Below, piece after piece: positions 16,805-25,463 of a stretch of 64,000 nucleotides of DNA. The notes beneath the pieces are model-generated. The model did not search any database and had not been told where the DNA came from. It saw only the letters and a program-made list of their open reading frames with translations. The stretch comes from Maritimibacter sp. (GTDB lineage: Bacteria; Pseudomonadota; Alphaproteobacteria; Rhodobacterales; Rhodobacteraceae). Where the stretch lies: positions 1-64,000 of the forward strand of contig JAABTN010000001.1 of assembly GCA_011389895.1 (NCBI GenBank). The letters run 5' to 3'. The number at the start of each line of letters is the position of its first letter. Position 1 is the stretch's first letter. Position numbers and translations under genes: made by a program.

Positions 16805-18289
16805 ATGAGCGATCTGAACAAGCTGACGATTTCCGATGCGCGCGATGCCCTGAAAAAAGGCGATGTCACCTCCGTCGAGCTGACCGAAGCCTGCCTTGGG
16901 CAGATCGACGGGCAGGGCGCGCTCAACGCCTTCGTGCACAACACGGACGAGATCGCGCTTGAACAGGCGCGCGCGGCGGATGCGCGGCTGGCCGAGGGTG
17001 GCGACACCCCGGCCATGTGCGGCATCCCGATCGGGGTGAAGGATTTGTTTTGCACCCGCGGTGTCGAAAGCCAGGCAGCCTCGCGCATTCTGGAAGGGTT
17101 CAAACCGGAATACGAATCGACCATCACCACCCAGCTTTTCGACGACGGGGCGGTGATGCTCGGCAAGCTCAACATGGACGAATTTGCCATGGGCTCATCG
17201 AACGAGACCAGCGTTTACGGCGATGCGGTCAACCCGTGGAAGGTGGACGCGCGCAACCTCACGCCGGGCGGATCGTCGGGCGGGTCAGCCAGCGCGGTTG
17301 CCGCCGACCTGTGTCTTGCCGCCACCGGCACTGACACGGGCGGCTCGATCCGCCAACCCGCCGCCTTCACCGGCATCACCGGCATCAAGCCGACCTATGG
17401 CCGATGCTCGCGCTGGGGCGTGGTCGCCTTTGCCTCGTCGCTCGATCAGGCCGGGCCAATGACCAAATCGGTGCGCGACGCGGCGATCATGCTGGAAAGC
17501 ATGTGTGGGCATGATCCGAAGGATTCGACCTCGGCCGACCTGCCGGTCCCGAATTTCGAGGCCATGCTGACCGGCGACATCAAGGGCAAGGTCATCGGCA
17601 TCCCGCATGAATACCGGATGGACGGCATGCCCGACGAGATCGAGACCCTTTGGTCCGAGGGGCGCAAGATGCTTGAGGACGCAGGTGCGCGGATCATCGA
17701 CATCTCGCTGCCGCATACGAAATACGCGCTACCCGCCTATTACGTCATCGCCCCTGCCGAGGCGTCCTCGAACCTCGCCCGCTACGATGGCGTGCGCTAT
17801 GGCCACCGGGCCAAGCTCGACACCGGCGAGGGCATCGTGGACATGTATGAAAAGACCCGCGCCGAAGGGTTCGGCCACGAGGTGCAGCGCCGTGTGATGG
17901 TCGGCACCTACGTGCTTTCGGCAGGGTTCTATGACGCCTACTACAACCGGGCCCGCCGGGTTCGGAGCCTGATCAAACGTGACTTCGACCAGGCGTTTGA
18001 CCAGGGCGTCGACGCGATCTTGACCCCGGCGACCCCCTCGGCGGCCTTCGGGCTGGGTGAAATGACCGACGCCGATCCGGTGCAGATGTATCTCAATGAT
18101 ATTTTCACGGTGACCGTGAACCTCGCGGGGTTGCCGGGTATCACCGTGCCCGCCGGTCTCGATGCCAAGGGCCTGCCGCTTGGGCTTCAACTTATCGGGC
18201 GTCCGTGGGAGGAAGGTGACTTGCTGAATGTCGCCTATGCGCTCGAAGGTGCGGCGGGATTTGTTTCCAAGCCGGAGAAATGGTGGTAA
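16805..18289 (+). CDS. gatA: Asp-tRNA(Asn)/Glu-tRNA(Gln) amidotransferase subunit A
   Basis: 494 aa. This is the glutaminase subunit that supplies ammonia to GatB. The Ser-cis-Ser-Lys triad is visible as Lys79 (IGVKDLF), Ser157 ([12 protein letters not shown]) and Ser181 ([11 protein letters not shown]), with the same 24-residue spacing as characterised GatA proteins. The ATG at 16805 was used; a GTG at 16790 overlaps gatC and gives no better match. The C-terminal [20 protein letters not shown] is conserved. Confidence 0.97.
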   Translation: MSDLNKLTISDARDALKKGDVTSVELTEACLGQIDGQGALNAFVHNTDEIALEQARAADARLAEGGDTPAMCGIPIGVKDLFCTRGVESQAASRILEGFKPEYESTITTQLFDDGAVMLGKLNMDEFAMGSSNETSVYGDAVNPWKVDARNLTPGGSSGGSASAVAADLCLAATGTDTGGSIRQPAAFTGITGIKPTYGRCSRWGVVAFASSLDQAGPMTKSVRDAAIMLESMCGHDPKDSTSADLPVPNFEAMLTGDIKGKVIGIPHEYRMDGMPDEIETLWSEGRKMLEDAGARIIDISLPHTKYALPAYYVIAPAEASSNLARYDGVRYGHRAKLDTGEGIVDMYEKTRAEGFGHEVQRRVMVGTYVLSAGFYDAYYNRARRVRSLIKRDFDQAFDQGVDAILTPATPSAAFGLGEMTDADPVQMYLNDIFTVTVNLAGLPGITVPAGLDAKGLPLGLQLIGRPWEEGDLLNVAYALEGAAGFVSKPEKWW

Positions 18290-18320
18290 TTGGCGCGGAT
18301 AGCTATCCGGAGCATATTTC

Positions 18321-19106
18321 ATGCGTTTGATCGCAGCCCTGTCTGTTTCGACCCTCGCCCTCACGGCTTGTTCTTCGACCATGCCCGACAGCGGGGCAGG
18401 GGTCGGTGACCCGAACGCCGCGCGCGCTGTCGGCGGGCCGACCTTGCCCGAAGCCGCCTCGGTGTCATCGCAACCCCTAGATAGCGAAGGCGCGGCGGTC
18501 GCGGCCGAAACCGCGCGGGCGCTGGGCCTTTCGACCGGTGAGAGCACGACGGGTGAGAGTGCGTCCGGCGCACCGCTGAGCGCGATGTCGTCAAGCTCGG
18601 TCGTGTCGGGCGGCGACGGGGTGGTGCCCGAAACCGGAACCCGTATCGCCAACCCCGGCGCGGCCCTGTCCGACGAGCAGAATTTCCAAGCGGTAAGTTC
18701 GCGCGAAACGATTCAATCGGACGCCGAGAGGCTGGCCGAGAACCGCGCCAAGTACCTCGTGGTCGAACCCACCGAGCTTCCCCAGCGTGAAGACGGGAAC
18801 GGGGCCTCGATCGTGCAATTCGCGCTCCAGACCAACAACCCTCTTGGACAGGAGATGTATTCGCGCGTCGGGTTGAATGCCGAAGCGCGGTTCGAGCGCA
18901 ATTGCGCGAAATACACCTCGTCCGACAAGGCGCAAGAGGCGTTTCTTGATGCCGGCGGGCCGCAGCGCGATCGCATGGGGCTTGACCCTGATGGTGATGG
19001 TTTCGCCTGCTTTTGGGATCCCACGCCCTTCCGGGCCGCCCGCAACGGGGCCCCGGATGTCGTGACGCAATACGTGGATGTCGAATCCCCCGGTGTCTCG
19101 GAATAA
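18321..19106 (+). CDS. Lipoprotein with C-terminal excalibur-like calcium-binding motif
   Basis: 261 aa. A lipoprotein signal (MRLIAALSVSTLALTAC, Cys17) is followed by a long low-complexity Ser/Gly/Ala/Thr region (about 18-110). The C-terminal domain (about 170-240) has a conserved Cys in RFERNCAKY and the DPDGDGFACFWDP motif, an EF-hand-like calcium loop as in excalibur domains. It is probably an envelope protein; the exact role is unknown. It precedes a cell-wall amidase whose start overlaps its end by 29 nt, so a role in cell-wall maintenance is possible. Confidence 0.8.
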   Translation: MRLIAALSVSTLALTACSSTMPDSGAGVGDPNAARAVGGPTLPEAASVSSQPLDSEGAAVAAETARALGLSTGESTTGESASGAPLSAMSSSSVVSGGDGVVPETGTRIANPGAALSDEQNFQAVSSRETIQSDAERLAENRAKYLVVEPTELPQREDGNGASIVQFALQTNNPLGQEMYSRVGLNAEARFERNCAKYTSSDKAQEAFLDAGGPQRDRMGLDPDGDGFACFWDPTPFRAARNGAPDVVTQYVDVESPGVSE

Positions 19107-19806
19107 GCCACGCTGGTATCCGTCGCCCAACCACGGCGAACGGCGCGACGGGCTTTTGCCCGAGCTCGTGGTCCTTCACTACACCGCGATGGCGAATGCC
19201 GAGGTGTCGCTGGCGCGGCTCTGTTCGACCGAGCACGAGGTGTCGGCGCATTACCTGATCGCGCGGACGGGCGAGGTCGTGCAACTTGTCGACGAGAAGC
19301 AGCGTGCGTGGCATGCGGGGGCCGGCGCATGGGCCGGGCGGGGCGATGTCAACTCCCGCTCGATCGGGATCGAATTGGACAATTCCGGCCTTTTCCCGTT
19401 CCCAGAACCGCAAATCGCCGCTTTGACCCTGTTGATTTGCGACATTCGGGCGCGTTGGGGTGTCGCGCCCGAAGGGGTCATCGGCCACAGCGATTTTGCC
19501 CCGGCGCGCAAGCGTGACCCCGGCCCAAGGTTCGACTGGAAGCGTCTCGCGCGATCCGGGCAATCGGTCTGGCCCGAGTTGGGCGATGAGACCCCGGAGC
19601 CCGCAGCGGCAGGCTCCGATGCGGGCTTTCTCGCGGACGCCGCGCGGTTCGGATACCCGGCGGGCGAGGGGGCCGAGACGATCCTTGCCGCCTTCCGGTT
19701 GCGGTTTCGCCCCTGGGCGCGCGGGCCGCTTGACGGTGTCGATCACGCCATGGCGCGCAACCTTGCAGATCGCTTCGGCGTTGACCGCGCGCCTTCCAAT
19801 GCCTAA
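19078..19806 (+). CDS. N-acetylmuramoyl-L-alanine amidase (AmiD/AmpD type)
   Basis: 242 aa, Amidase_2 fold. Zinc ligands fit LVVLHYTAM (His about 34), and IGHSDFAPARKRDPGP (His and Asp); GIELDN is also conserved. The C-terminal third (about 180-240) resembles the helical region of AmiD/AmpD proteins. It cleaves the amide between muramic acid and the stem peptide. No signal peptide is evident, so it may act on recycled anhydro-muropeptides in the cytoplasm like AmpD. The start overlaps the preceding lipoprotein gene by 29 nt, and rnpB begins 5 nt after the stop. Confidence 0.88.
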   Translation: MSNPPVSRNKPRWYPSPNHGERRDGLLPELVVLHYTAMANAEVSLARLCSTEHEVSAHYLIARTGEVVQLVDEKQRAWHAGAGAWAGRGDVNSRSIGIELDNSGLFPFPEPQIAALTLLICDIRARWGVAPEGVIGHSDFAPARKRDPGPRFDWKRLARSGQSVWPELGDETPEPAAAGSDAGFLADAARFGYPAGEGAETILAAFRLRFRPWARGPLDGVDHAMARNLADRFGVDRAPSNA

Positions 19807-19811
19807 ATCCC

Positions 19812-20218
19812 GAAACGCGCGGATGGCCGGACGGTCGCCGGTGCGGTTCTGCTGCACGGGAGGAAAGTCCGGACTCCACAAGACAACGGTGCCGGGTAAC
19901 GCCCGGCCGGGGCAACCCGAGGGAAAGCGCCACAGAGAACAAACCGCCTTCGCGGGTCGCGACCCGATCCGCCGGAGGTCAGGCTGAAACGGTGGGGTAA
20001 GAGCCCACCGCGGGACCGGCAACGGAACCGGCATGGCAAGCCCCACCGGGAGCAACGCCAAATAGGAACTTCGCGTCCGCAAGGGCAGGGCCGTCTTGGT
20101 CCAGAGGTTCGGGTTGGCGGCTTGAGGCGTCCGGTAACGGGCGCTCTAGAGGAATGATCGTCGGGGGCGGCATCTGCCACCCTCACAAAATCCGGCTTAC
20201 AGGCCATCCGCGCGTTTC
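19812..20218 (+). ncRNA. rnpB: RNase P RNA, bacterial type A
   Basis: The catalytic RNA of RNase P, which matures tRNA 5' ends. The ends form a perfect 17-bp P1 helix: 19812-19828 (GAAACGCGCGGATGGCC) pairs with 20202-20218. Universal core elements are present: GAGGAAAGTCCGGACTCC at 19860-19877, ACAGAGAACAAACCGCC at 19932-19948, GGTAAGAGCCCACCG at 19996-20010, and ACAAAATCCGGCTTACAGGC at 20185-20204. The length of about 407 nt is normal for type A. The gene follows the amidase stop by only 5 nt, so its promoter must lie within that gene or further upstream. Confidence 0.96.
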
Positions 20219-20313
20219 ATGCGGCCTGTCGTCCCCCTGTCGGCCCGTCATTGCGCGGCAGACCAGTTTCGGCGCAGGATCGGCGTGATGGTATTTCAAA
20301 CAGGAGGATTCTC

Positions 20314-21024
20314 ATGAGTTTCGTTCGAACACTGGCGACGCTGGCGGTCGGTTTTGCCGCCGCCAAAGGCGTGCAGAAGATGAGAGACGCAGGCGGCATG
20401 GACGCTATGCGCAAAGCCATGCGGTCTGCTGGCGACAAGGGCGGCATGGGCGACCAGATGGGCGAGATGGCCGAGAAGATGGGGTTTCCCGGCGGGGCCG
20501 ACACGGTGCGCGACATGATGGGCAAATTCGGTGGCAAGGCAGCCGATATGTCCGAATCGACCGAGGCCGGGTTGGGCTCGTTGTTTTCGGCGATGTCGGG
20601 GGCGGCCGCTGCCGGAGCCGGGTCGATGTCGGACATGTTCGCGGCCGTCACGAAGGACACGCCGGTCGGTCAGGCCAGCGAAGAGAACGCCAAGCTGATG
20701 ATCCGGGCGATGATCATGGCCGCGAAAGCCGATGGCGAGATTGATCCGGAAGAGCGCAAGAAAATCCTCGACAGTCTCGATGACGCCTCGGAGGACGAAG
20801 TGAATTTCGTCGCAGAACAGCTTGCCGCCCCGGTTGATCCCATGGTGCTGGCGCAGGATGCGGGCAGCAATGCGGCAGCCCAGGTCTACTCCGCGTCGCT
20901 CATGGCGATCTCGGTCGACACCGACGCGGAACGGGCGTTTCTTAAAAACCTCGCAAGCGGATTGCAGCTATCCGAGGACAAGGTGGCAAACATCCACACC
21001 GCGATGGGCAAACCCACGCCCTGA
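20314..21024 (+). CDS. DUF533/TerB-like protein (YebE-like)
   Basis: 236 aa from the ATG at 20314 behind CAGGAGGATTCTC. Residues about 5-20 are weakly hydrophobic; a Met/Gly/Ala-rich middle follows. The C-terminal domain has MIRAMIMAAKADGEIDPEER and LMAISVDTDAERAFLKNLA, the paired acidic 'A.aDG.id..E' repeats of TerB/DUF533. These bind divalent cations in related TerB proteins. Function in this family is unknown. It is one of two TerB-type genes in the window (the other is at 29092), which also holds telA. Confidence 0.85.
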   Translation: MSFVRTLATLAVGFAAAKGVQKMRDAGGMDAMRKAMRSAGDKGGMGDQMGEMAEKMGFPGGADTVRDMMGKFGGKAADMSESTEAGLGSLFSAMSGAAAAGAGSMSDMFAAVTKDTPVGQASEENAKLMIRAMIMAAKADGEIDPEERKKILDSLDDASEDEVNFVAEQLAAPVDPMVLAQDAGSNAAAQVYSASLMAISVDTDAERAFLKNLASGLQLSEDKVANIHTAMGKPTP

Positions 21025-21049
21025 GAGTTGTCGGATTGACCGCCGAGGT

Positions 21050-21076
21050 GGCGGGCGGCGGACCCTGTCGCCCGCC
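21050..21076. terminator. GC hairpin after the DUF533 gene
   Basis: GGCGGGC at 21050-21056 pairs with GCCCGCC at 21070-21076 over a 13-nt loop, 26 nt after the stop codon. There is no T-run, so intrinsic termination is uncertain. Confidence 0.35.
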
Positions 21077-21120
21077 CGCCCGAATTATCGCCGATTATCG
21101 CCCGGTGCCGGATTCTTCGG

Positions 21121-21147
21121 TTGACTTGGAGGCCCGGGGCATTAAAA
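21121..21147 (+). promoter_or_regulatory. Possible promoter of rpmG
   Basis: TTGACT at 21121-21126 is a good -35 hexamer. TTAAAA at 21142-21147 could be the -10, but the spacing of 15 nt is short, so the assignment is tentative. Confidence 0.35.
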
Positions 21148-21208
21148 GGCAGGTTTCAAGGATTTACCCGGGCACGTGTCGCATGTGCCTGATGAGGAGC
21201 TAGGACAC

Positions 21209-21376
21209 ATGGCGAAGCCGACCACGATCAAGATCCGCCTGAACTCGACCGCGGATACCGGCCACTTCTACGTGACCAAGAAAAACGCGCGCACCATGAC
21301 CGAGAAGATGACCGTACGCAAATACGATCCGGTCGCGCGCAAGCACGTCGAATACAAGGAAGGCAAGATCAAGTAA
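21209..21376 (+). CDS. rpmG: 50S ribosomal protein L33
   Basis: 55 aa, full length. [20 protein letters not shown] followed by [10 protein letters not shown] and [15 protein letters not shown]-like ending (here [19 protein letters not shown]) is characteristic of proteobacterial L33. This is the cysteine-free form that binds no zinc. The ATG follows GAGGAGCTAGGACAC. Monocistronic, with its own terminator 20 nt downstream. Confidence 0.97.
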   Translation: MAKPTTIKIRLNSTADTGHFYVTKKNARTMTEKMTVRKYDPVARKHVEYKEGKIK

Positions 21377-21395
21377 TCTTCCCGACCATCGACAG

Positions 21396-21433
21396 AAAAA
21401 GCCGCGCGGCCCGAACGGGACCGCGCGGTTTTT
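21396..21433 (+). terminator. Intrinsic terminator of rpmG
   Basis: An AAAAAG run, an 8-bp stem CCGCGCGG (21402-21409 with 21421-21428) and TTTTT at 21429-21433 form a textbook terminator. It is nearly symmetric and could also act on the minus strand. Confidence 0.9.
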
Positions 21434-21491
21434 CTTTGTGATGCCACCCCATCCGCCCGGTCCCCCGCCACGACAGCAAAGGACCAACAGG

Positions 21492-22034
21492 ATGACCCGG
21501 ACCCCATACAATCCCAGACCCGCGCAGGCGCCGCCGCCGTTTGCCCTGCGCCCCGCCCGCGCCGGGGACGAAGCGTCGCTGAGCGCGCTTCTGACCCGCA
21601 GCTACCGGGCCCTGCTGGCCCCGGATTACGACCCCGACGTGCTACGTGATGCCCTGCCGATCATCGGGCAGGCCAACGCGGATTTGCTGCGCGCACCGGG
21701 CTACGTGGTGGCAGAGGCGGGAGACGGGGATTTGATCGCCGCAGGTGGCTGGACTTGGCAAGGTCCGGCGGGCGCGGCAGGGCCGATCGACTGGGGCCAT
21801 GTGCGCCATGTCGCGACCGATCCGGCCCATGCCGGGCAGGGGATCGGGCGGCTGATCATCGAGCAGACGCTCGATCATGCGCGCGCTTCGGGTATGCGGG
21901 TTCTGTCCTGCCTCTCCACCCTGACCGCGCGCCGGTTCTATGCCGCGCTGGGCTTCGTGGCGCAGGGCGAGGTCGATCTCTCGCTGGCCCCGGGCCTGCG
22001 TTTCCCGGCGGTTGAGATGCACCGGGTTTTGTGA
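21492..22034 (+). CDS. GNAT-family N-acetyltransferase
   Basis: 180 aa from the ATG at 21492 behind AAAGGACCAACAGG. The acetyl-CoA site is HVATDPAHAGQGIGRLII (the V-x-P-x-x-x-x-x-G-x-G/A pattern, about residues 100-116), and ARRFYAALGFVAQGEVDL near the C-terminus completes the GNAT fold. The substrate cannot be predicted; small-molecule amines and protein N-termini are both possible. Confidence 0.88.
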   Translation: MTRTPYNPRPAQAPPPFALRPARAGDEASLSALLTRSYRALLAPDYDPDVLRDALPIIGQANADLLRAPGYVVAEAGDGDLIAAGGWTWQGPAGAAGPIDWGHVRHVATDPAHAGQGIGRLIIEQTLDHARASGMRVLSCLSTLTARRFYAALGFVAQGEVDLSLAPGLRFPAVEMHRVL

Positions 22035-22044
22035 TCCGCGCGCG

Positions 22045-22076
22045 AAAAAGGCCGCATGCGCCCCCGGCATGCGGCC
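22045..22076 (-). terminator. Intrinsic terminator of the 39-aa membrane protein gene
   Basis: GGCCGCATGC at 22050-22059 pairs perfectly with 22067-22076. Read on the minus strand, the stem is followed by a T-run (plus-strand AAAAA at 22045-22049), and it sits 21 nt after the small gene's stop. In the plus direction the tail is only CGTTCTT, so it mainly serves the minus strand. Confidence 0.8.
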
Positions 22077-22097
22077 CGTTCTTAAGGCGCTCGTCGC

Positions 22098-22217
22098 TTA
22101 CGACTCTGACGCCTCGAACGCTTCCATCCGCCGTTTGCGCGTGCGCTGCATCACCAGATACATCAAGGCCACGCCGCAGAAAAACGCGCCGACTCCGACC
22201 AATGAAATGGTTGTCAT
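22098..22217 (-). CDS. 39-aa single-pass membrane protein, unknown
   Basis: It begins MTTISLVGVGAFFCGVALMY, giving one transmembrane helix (about residues 4-23), followed by a strongly basic turn QRTRKRR and an acidic-serine tail. By the positive-inside rule the C-terminus is cytoplasmic. An AGAGGGA site lies 8 nt before the ATG at 22217, and a good terminator follows. It is downstream of the BI-1/YccA gene but separated by that gene's own terminator, so it may have its own promoter in the 22218-22330 gap. No family recognised. Confidence 0.7.
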   Translation of the reverse strand: MTTISLVGVGAFFCGVALMYLVMQRTRKRRMEAFEASES

Positions 22218-22330
22218 GTTGTGTTCCCTCTCTTCATTTCCGATGCCCCCAAGCTCTGGATATGCGTGGAATTTGTCGTGAATTGGCCCTGCTGGGGGTT
22301 TGATCGCGCCGTCGTTTCCCAGCGGCAAAG

Positions 22331-22358
22331 AAAAGGGCCGATCCGCAAGGATCGGCCC
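22331..22358 (-). terminator. Intrinsic terminator of the BI-1/YccA gene
   Basis: GGGCCGATCC (22335-22344) pairs with GGATCGGCCC (22349-22358) around a GCAA loop. On the minus strand the stem is followed by TTTTCTTT. Confidence 0.88.
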
Positions 22359-22384
22359 CGAATAGGCGACAATGGCCCAAATGG

Positions 22385-23122
22385 TTACTCGCGGCTGCCC
22401 AGGAATTGCAGCAGGAACATGAACAGGTTGATGAAGTCGAGGTAGAGGTTCAATGCCCCGAGAATCGCCGACTTTGCCAACCATTCGCTGTCCATCGCAT
22501 GGGCGTGGGCGATATAGTCGTTCTTCAACTTCTGGGTATCATAGGCCGTGAGACCCGCGAAGATCAGAACCCCGATGGCCGAAATGGCGAAATGGATCGC
22601 CGGGCTCGCGAGGAAGATGTTCACGATCGACGCCACGATCAGACCGATCAGACCCATGATCAGGAACGACCCCCAACCGGAGATGTCCTTTTTCGTGGTG
22701 TAGCCCCACAAGCTGAGACCAGCAAAGGCGATCGAGGTGATCAGGAAGGTCTGGACGATCGAGAAGCCGGTGAAGGCAATGAAAATCCAGCTGATCGACA
22801 CGCCCATCACGGTTGCGAAGGCGTAGAAGAACAACTGCGCACCAGAGGCGGACAGCCGGTTGATCGCCGCGCCGAAGGCAAACACCATCACCAGCGGCAG
22901 GAACATGACGATCCAGCCGAGAATGGTCATCTGGAAGGTTTCCGGGTTGCGCAGAAGCGCCTGCAGCGGTTCGGCGGTGCCAAAGGCCCAAGCCGCCGCC
23001 GCGGTCACCAGAAGACCGACCGACATGATGCCGTAAATCTTGTTCATGTGGGCGCGCAGGCCCGCATCAATATCCGCGCTGCGGGCACCGGCGCCAGCAC
23101 GAACCGTGTTGTAGTCAGCCAT
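22385..23122 (-). CDS. Bax inhibitor-1/YccA family membrane protein
   Basis: 245 aa from the ATG at 23122 behind CAGGAGGCAGTCA. Seven hydrophobic helices follow a short cytoplasmic N-terminus. The YccA/BI-1 pattern is visible in MNKIYGIMSVGLLVTAAAAW, in AGLTAYDTQKLKNDY (the Asp pair near the last helices that forms the pH-sensitive gate in BI-1 proteins) and in LNLYLDFINLFMFLLQFLG. These proteins modulate ion leak or FtsH activity (YccA in E. coli). Monocistronic with its own terminator. Confidence 0.92.
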   Translation of the reverse strand: MADYNTVRAGAGARSADIDAGLRAHMNKIYGIMSVGLLVTAAAAWAFGTAEPLQALLRNPETFQMTILGWIVMFLPLVMVFAFGAAINRLSASGAQLFFYAFATVMGVSISWIFIAFTGFSIVQTFLITSIAFAGLSLWGYTTKKDISGWGSFLIMGLIGLIVASIVNIFLASPAIHFAISAIGVLIFAGLTAYDTQKLKNDYIAHAHAMDSEWLAKSAILGALNLYLDFINLFMFLLQFLGSRE

Positions 23123-23246
23123 TGACTGCCTCCTGAAAAGCGTTTCCCTCGCCGAAATCACACGATCTCGGACTTGGAGCAGATATTGGCAGGCTTTGGC
23201 GTTTTTTCAAGGATTTCCGGAGCGAAAACAGGCTCCAAACGATGAC

Positions 23247-23468
23247 TTACCAGTGATGACGGTCCGGAAGCTCCCAAAACGGGCGCTTTGCTTCGGACCA
23301 GGCCGTGCGGGCGCCAAGACCGATGTCGTCCAGCAGATGATCATCAAGCCGGGTCAGCGCCCGACGTTGGCGGCGCGTCTCAAGCGCGGCTGTGATCAGC
23401 GCGAGGGGGGCGAACCGGGCGCGCCGACGCGGGGCGCGCGGTGTGTCGATGCAATGCGCATGGGTCAT
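23247..23468 (-). CDS. DUF1127 small basic protein
   Basis: 73 aa from the ATG at 23468, which sits 8 nt after AAGGA; an ATG three codons upstream is too close to that site. The C-terminal DUF1127 motif is ETRRQRRALTRLDDHLLDDIG, followed by WSEAKRPFW. Small Arg-rich DUF1127 proteins affect RNA turnover and phosphate or carbon metabolism in other Alphaproteobacteria; the role of this longer form is unknown. Divergent from the LysR gene. Confidence 0.85.
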   Translation of the reverse strand: MTHAHCIDTPRAPRRRARFAPLALITAALETRRQRRALTRLDDHLLDDIGLGARTAWSEAKRPFWELPDRHHW

Positions 23469-23590
23469 GAGGGCCATCCTTCAAGAAACGTGATGCCGGG
23501 GGCGTTGTGGATTTCGATACTTGATCTTTGCCAGAGCGTGCGCAATTCTGGAAACGAATATTCCTGACTCCAAGCATCACGGAACTTGAT

Positions 23591-24481
23591 ATGGCCCGAA
23601 ATCTCGACCTGACCGCGCTGCGTGCTTTCGTGACGGTTGCCGAGACCGGTGGGGTGACGCGCGCCGCCGGTGTTTTGCATTTAACGCAATCGGCGGTGTC
23701 GATGCAGCTCAAGCGGTTGGAAGACAGCCTTGGTTGCGCGCTGCTTGATCGGTCCGGGCGGGGGATCGAGACGACGCCGGATGGCGATCAGCTTCTGTCC
23801 TACGCGCGGCGGATGCTGGAGTTGAACGACCTCGCCCTGTCACGGCTGACCGACAGCGTTTTCGAGGGCGAGATCAGGGTGGGCGTGCCGCATGACATCG
23901 TGTTGCCGATGATGCCCCCGGTCCTGCGGACGTTCAGCAGCATGTTTCCGCGCATGAAGGTGTCGCTGGTGTCATCTTACACCAAGTCGCTGAAAGATGA
24001 TTTCGAGCGCGGCAAGACCGACATCATCCTGACCACCGAGGAAGCGGGCGAAGGCACGGGCGAGGTTTTGGCCACCCTTCCGCTGCGCTGGATGGGGGCG
24101 ACCGGCGGGCAGGCGTGGAAACAACGCCCCCTCCGGCTGGCATTCGAGACCCGGTGCAAGTTTCGGCCCCGCGCGCAGGCGGTGCTCGACTCCCATGGCA
24201 TTGCTTGGGAAATGGCGGTGTCGAGCAACGAGGAACGCACCATTGATGCCTCGGTCGGGGCCGATCTCGCGGTGAGCGCGCGGTTGTCGGGCACGATGAT
24301 ACACCCGATGGTGCCGGTTGATCACGGGGGCGCGCTGCCCGAACTTCCGTCTTATGACGTGGGCCTTTATGTCTCCGACACCCTCAAAGGGGCCGCGGCC
24401 GAACGGCTGGTGCAGGATCTGCGCCTGACCTACGGCGCCATGGCAAAGACCCCTGCACGGATGTCCCCGGCGGCGGAATGA
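23591..24481 (+). CDS. LysR-family transcriptional regulator
   Basis: 296 aa. The winged helix-turn-helix lies at residues 5-64 (LTALRAFVTVAETGGVTRAA, then LTQSAVSMQLKRLEDSLG), and an inducer-binding domain follows (about 90-290). No target is adjacent in the usual divergent position except the DUF1127 gene, and the quinone oxidoreductase converges on it. It resembles regulators annotated as LrhA/HexA-like from the 'D.L..G..DI.L' portion, but the assignment is weak. The ATG at 23591 has only a poor GGAACT site. Confidence 0.88.
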   Translation: MARNLDLTALRAFVTVAETGGVTRAAGVLHLTQSAVSMQLKRLEDSLGCALLDRSGRGIETTPDGDQLLSYARRMLELNDLALSRLTDSVFEGEIRVGVPHDIVLPMMPPVLRTFSSMFPRMKVSLVSSYTKSLKDDFERGKTDIILTTEEAGEGTGEVLATLPLRWMGATGGQAWKQRPLRLAFETRCKFRPRAQAVLDSHGIAWEMAVSSNEERTIDASVGADLAVSARLSGTMIHPMVPVDHGGALPELPSYDVGLYVSDTLKGAAAERLVQDLRLTYGAMAKTPARMSPAAE

Positions 24482-24503
24482 CCCCCACCGCCGGGGAACC
24501 GTG

Positions 24504-25463
24504 TCACGCCATGGTCACGACGACCTTGCCCGTCGATTTGCGCGAGCGGAGCAATTCATAGGCGTCGCCGGCGTGTTCAAGCGGCATGGCATGGCTTACA
24601 TGCGGTTTGATCTTGCCCTCTTCGTACCAGCTCACCAGTGTCTTCATGCTGTCGCGGATCACATCGGGACGGAAAACGTTATAGCCGCCCCAGTAGTAGC
24701 CCATCACGTTCAGGTTCTTCACCAGCAGGTGGTTTGCCGGGATTTGCGGGATATCGCCGGACGCGAAGCCGACGACAAGAAGCCGCGCTTCGGGGTTGCA
24801 GGCGCGCATCGCGGCCTTGAACTGCGCCCCGCCGACCGGGTCATAGACCGCATCCGCCCCGCCGAGTGACTTCACCGTCTCGCGAATGTCGTCGGTTTCG
24901 CTGTCGATCACGTGGTCGGCCCCGATGGCCTTGCAGATATCCAGCTTCTCCTGCCCGCGTGCGCAGGCGATCACGGTCGCCCCCATCAGCTTGCCGATCT
25001 CGATGGCGGTCATGCCGACACCGCCCGCAGCCCCCAGCACCAGAAGGTTCTCGCCGGGGCGCAGACCAATGCGATGCTCTAACCCCACGTGCGAGGTGCC
25101 ATAAGCCACCTGGAACGCGGCGGCATCGGTAAAGGGCATGCTGTCGGGGATGGGGAGCGCCTTGGCCGCCGGGAAGACGCCAAAATCCGCCAAGCCGTTG
25201 CCACCGCCAACCAAAACCCGGGTGCCGGGCGTCAGACCCTCGACGCCGGGGCCGCATTCCACGACGGTGCCCGCGACCTCCATCCCGAGGGTGAAGGGCA
25301 GGGGTGGTTTTTCCTGATACTCGCCCTTCGCCATGAGCAGATCTCCGAAATTCAGCCCGCAGGCCGCGATTTCGAGAAGGATCTCGCCCTCGCCCGGTGA
25401 CGGTTTTTCAACCTCGCGAAGACTCGGGGCTTCGTCGAATGATAGAATCTGGTATGCTCGCAT
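24504..25463 (-). CDS. NADPH:quinone oxidoreductase-like MDR-family enzyme
   Basis: 319 aa from the ATG at 25463 behind AGGAGGACATC. A GroES-like N-terminal domain carries ACGLNFGDLLMAKGEYQ and LPFTLGMEVAGTV; the Rossmann domain has LVLGAAGGVGMTAIEIGK, the AxxGxxG form typical of zinc-free quinone oxidoreductases. Zinc-binding cysteines are absent. It reduces quinones or enones with NADPH; the true substrate is unknown. Convergent with the LysR gene, 22 nt apart. Confidence 0.88.
   Translation of the reverse strand: MRAYQILSFDEAPSLREVEKPSPGEGEILLEIAACGLNFGDLLMAKGEYQEKPPLPFTLGMEVAGTVVECGPGVEGLTPGTRVLVGGGNGLADFGVFPAAKALPIPDSMPFTDAAAFQVAYGTSHVGLEHRIGLRPGENLLVLGAAGGVGMTAIEIGKLMGATVIACARGQEKLDICKAIGADHVIDSETDDIRETVKSLGGADAVYDPVGGAQFKAAMRACNPEARLLVVGFASGDIPQIPANHLLVKNLNVMGYYWGGYNVFRPDVIRDSMKTLVSWYEEGKIKPHVSHAMPLEHAGDAYELLRSRKSTGKVVVTMA

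Noticed and set aside
18361-20082. A 573-codon minus-strand frame
   Set aside because: Antisense to the lipoprotein and amidase genes and overlapping rnpB; no motifs.
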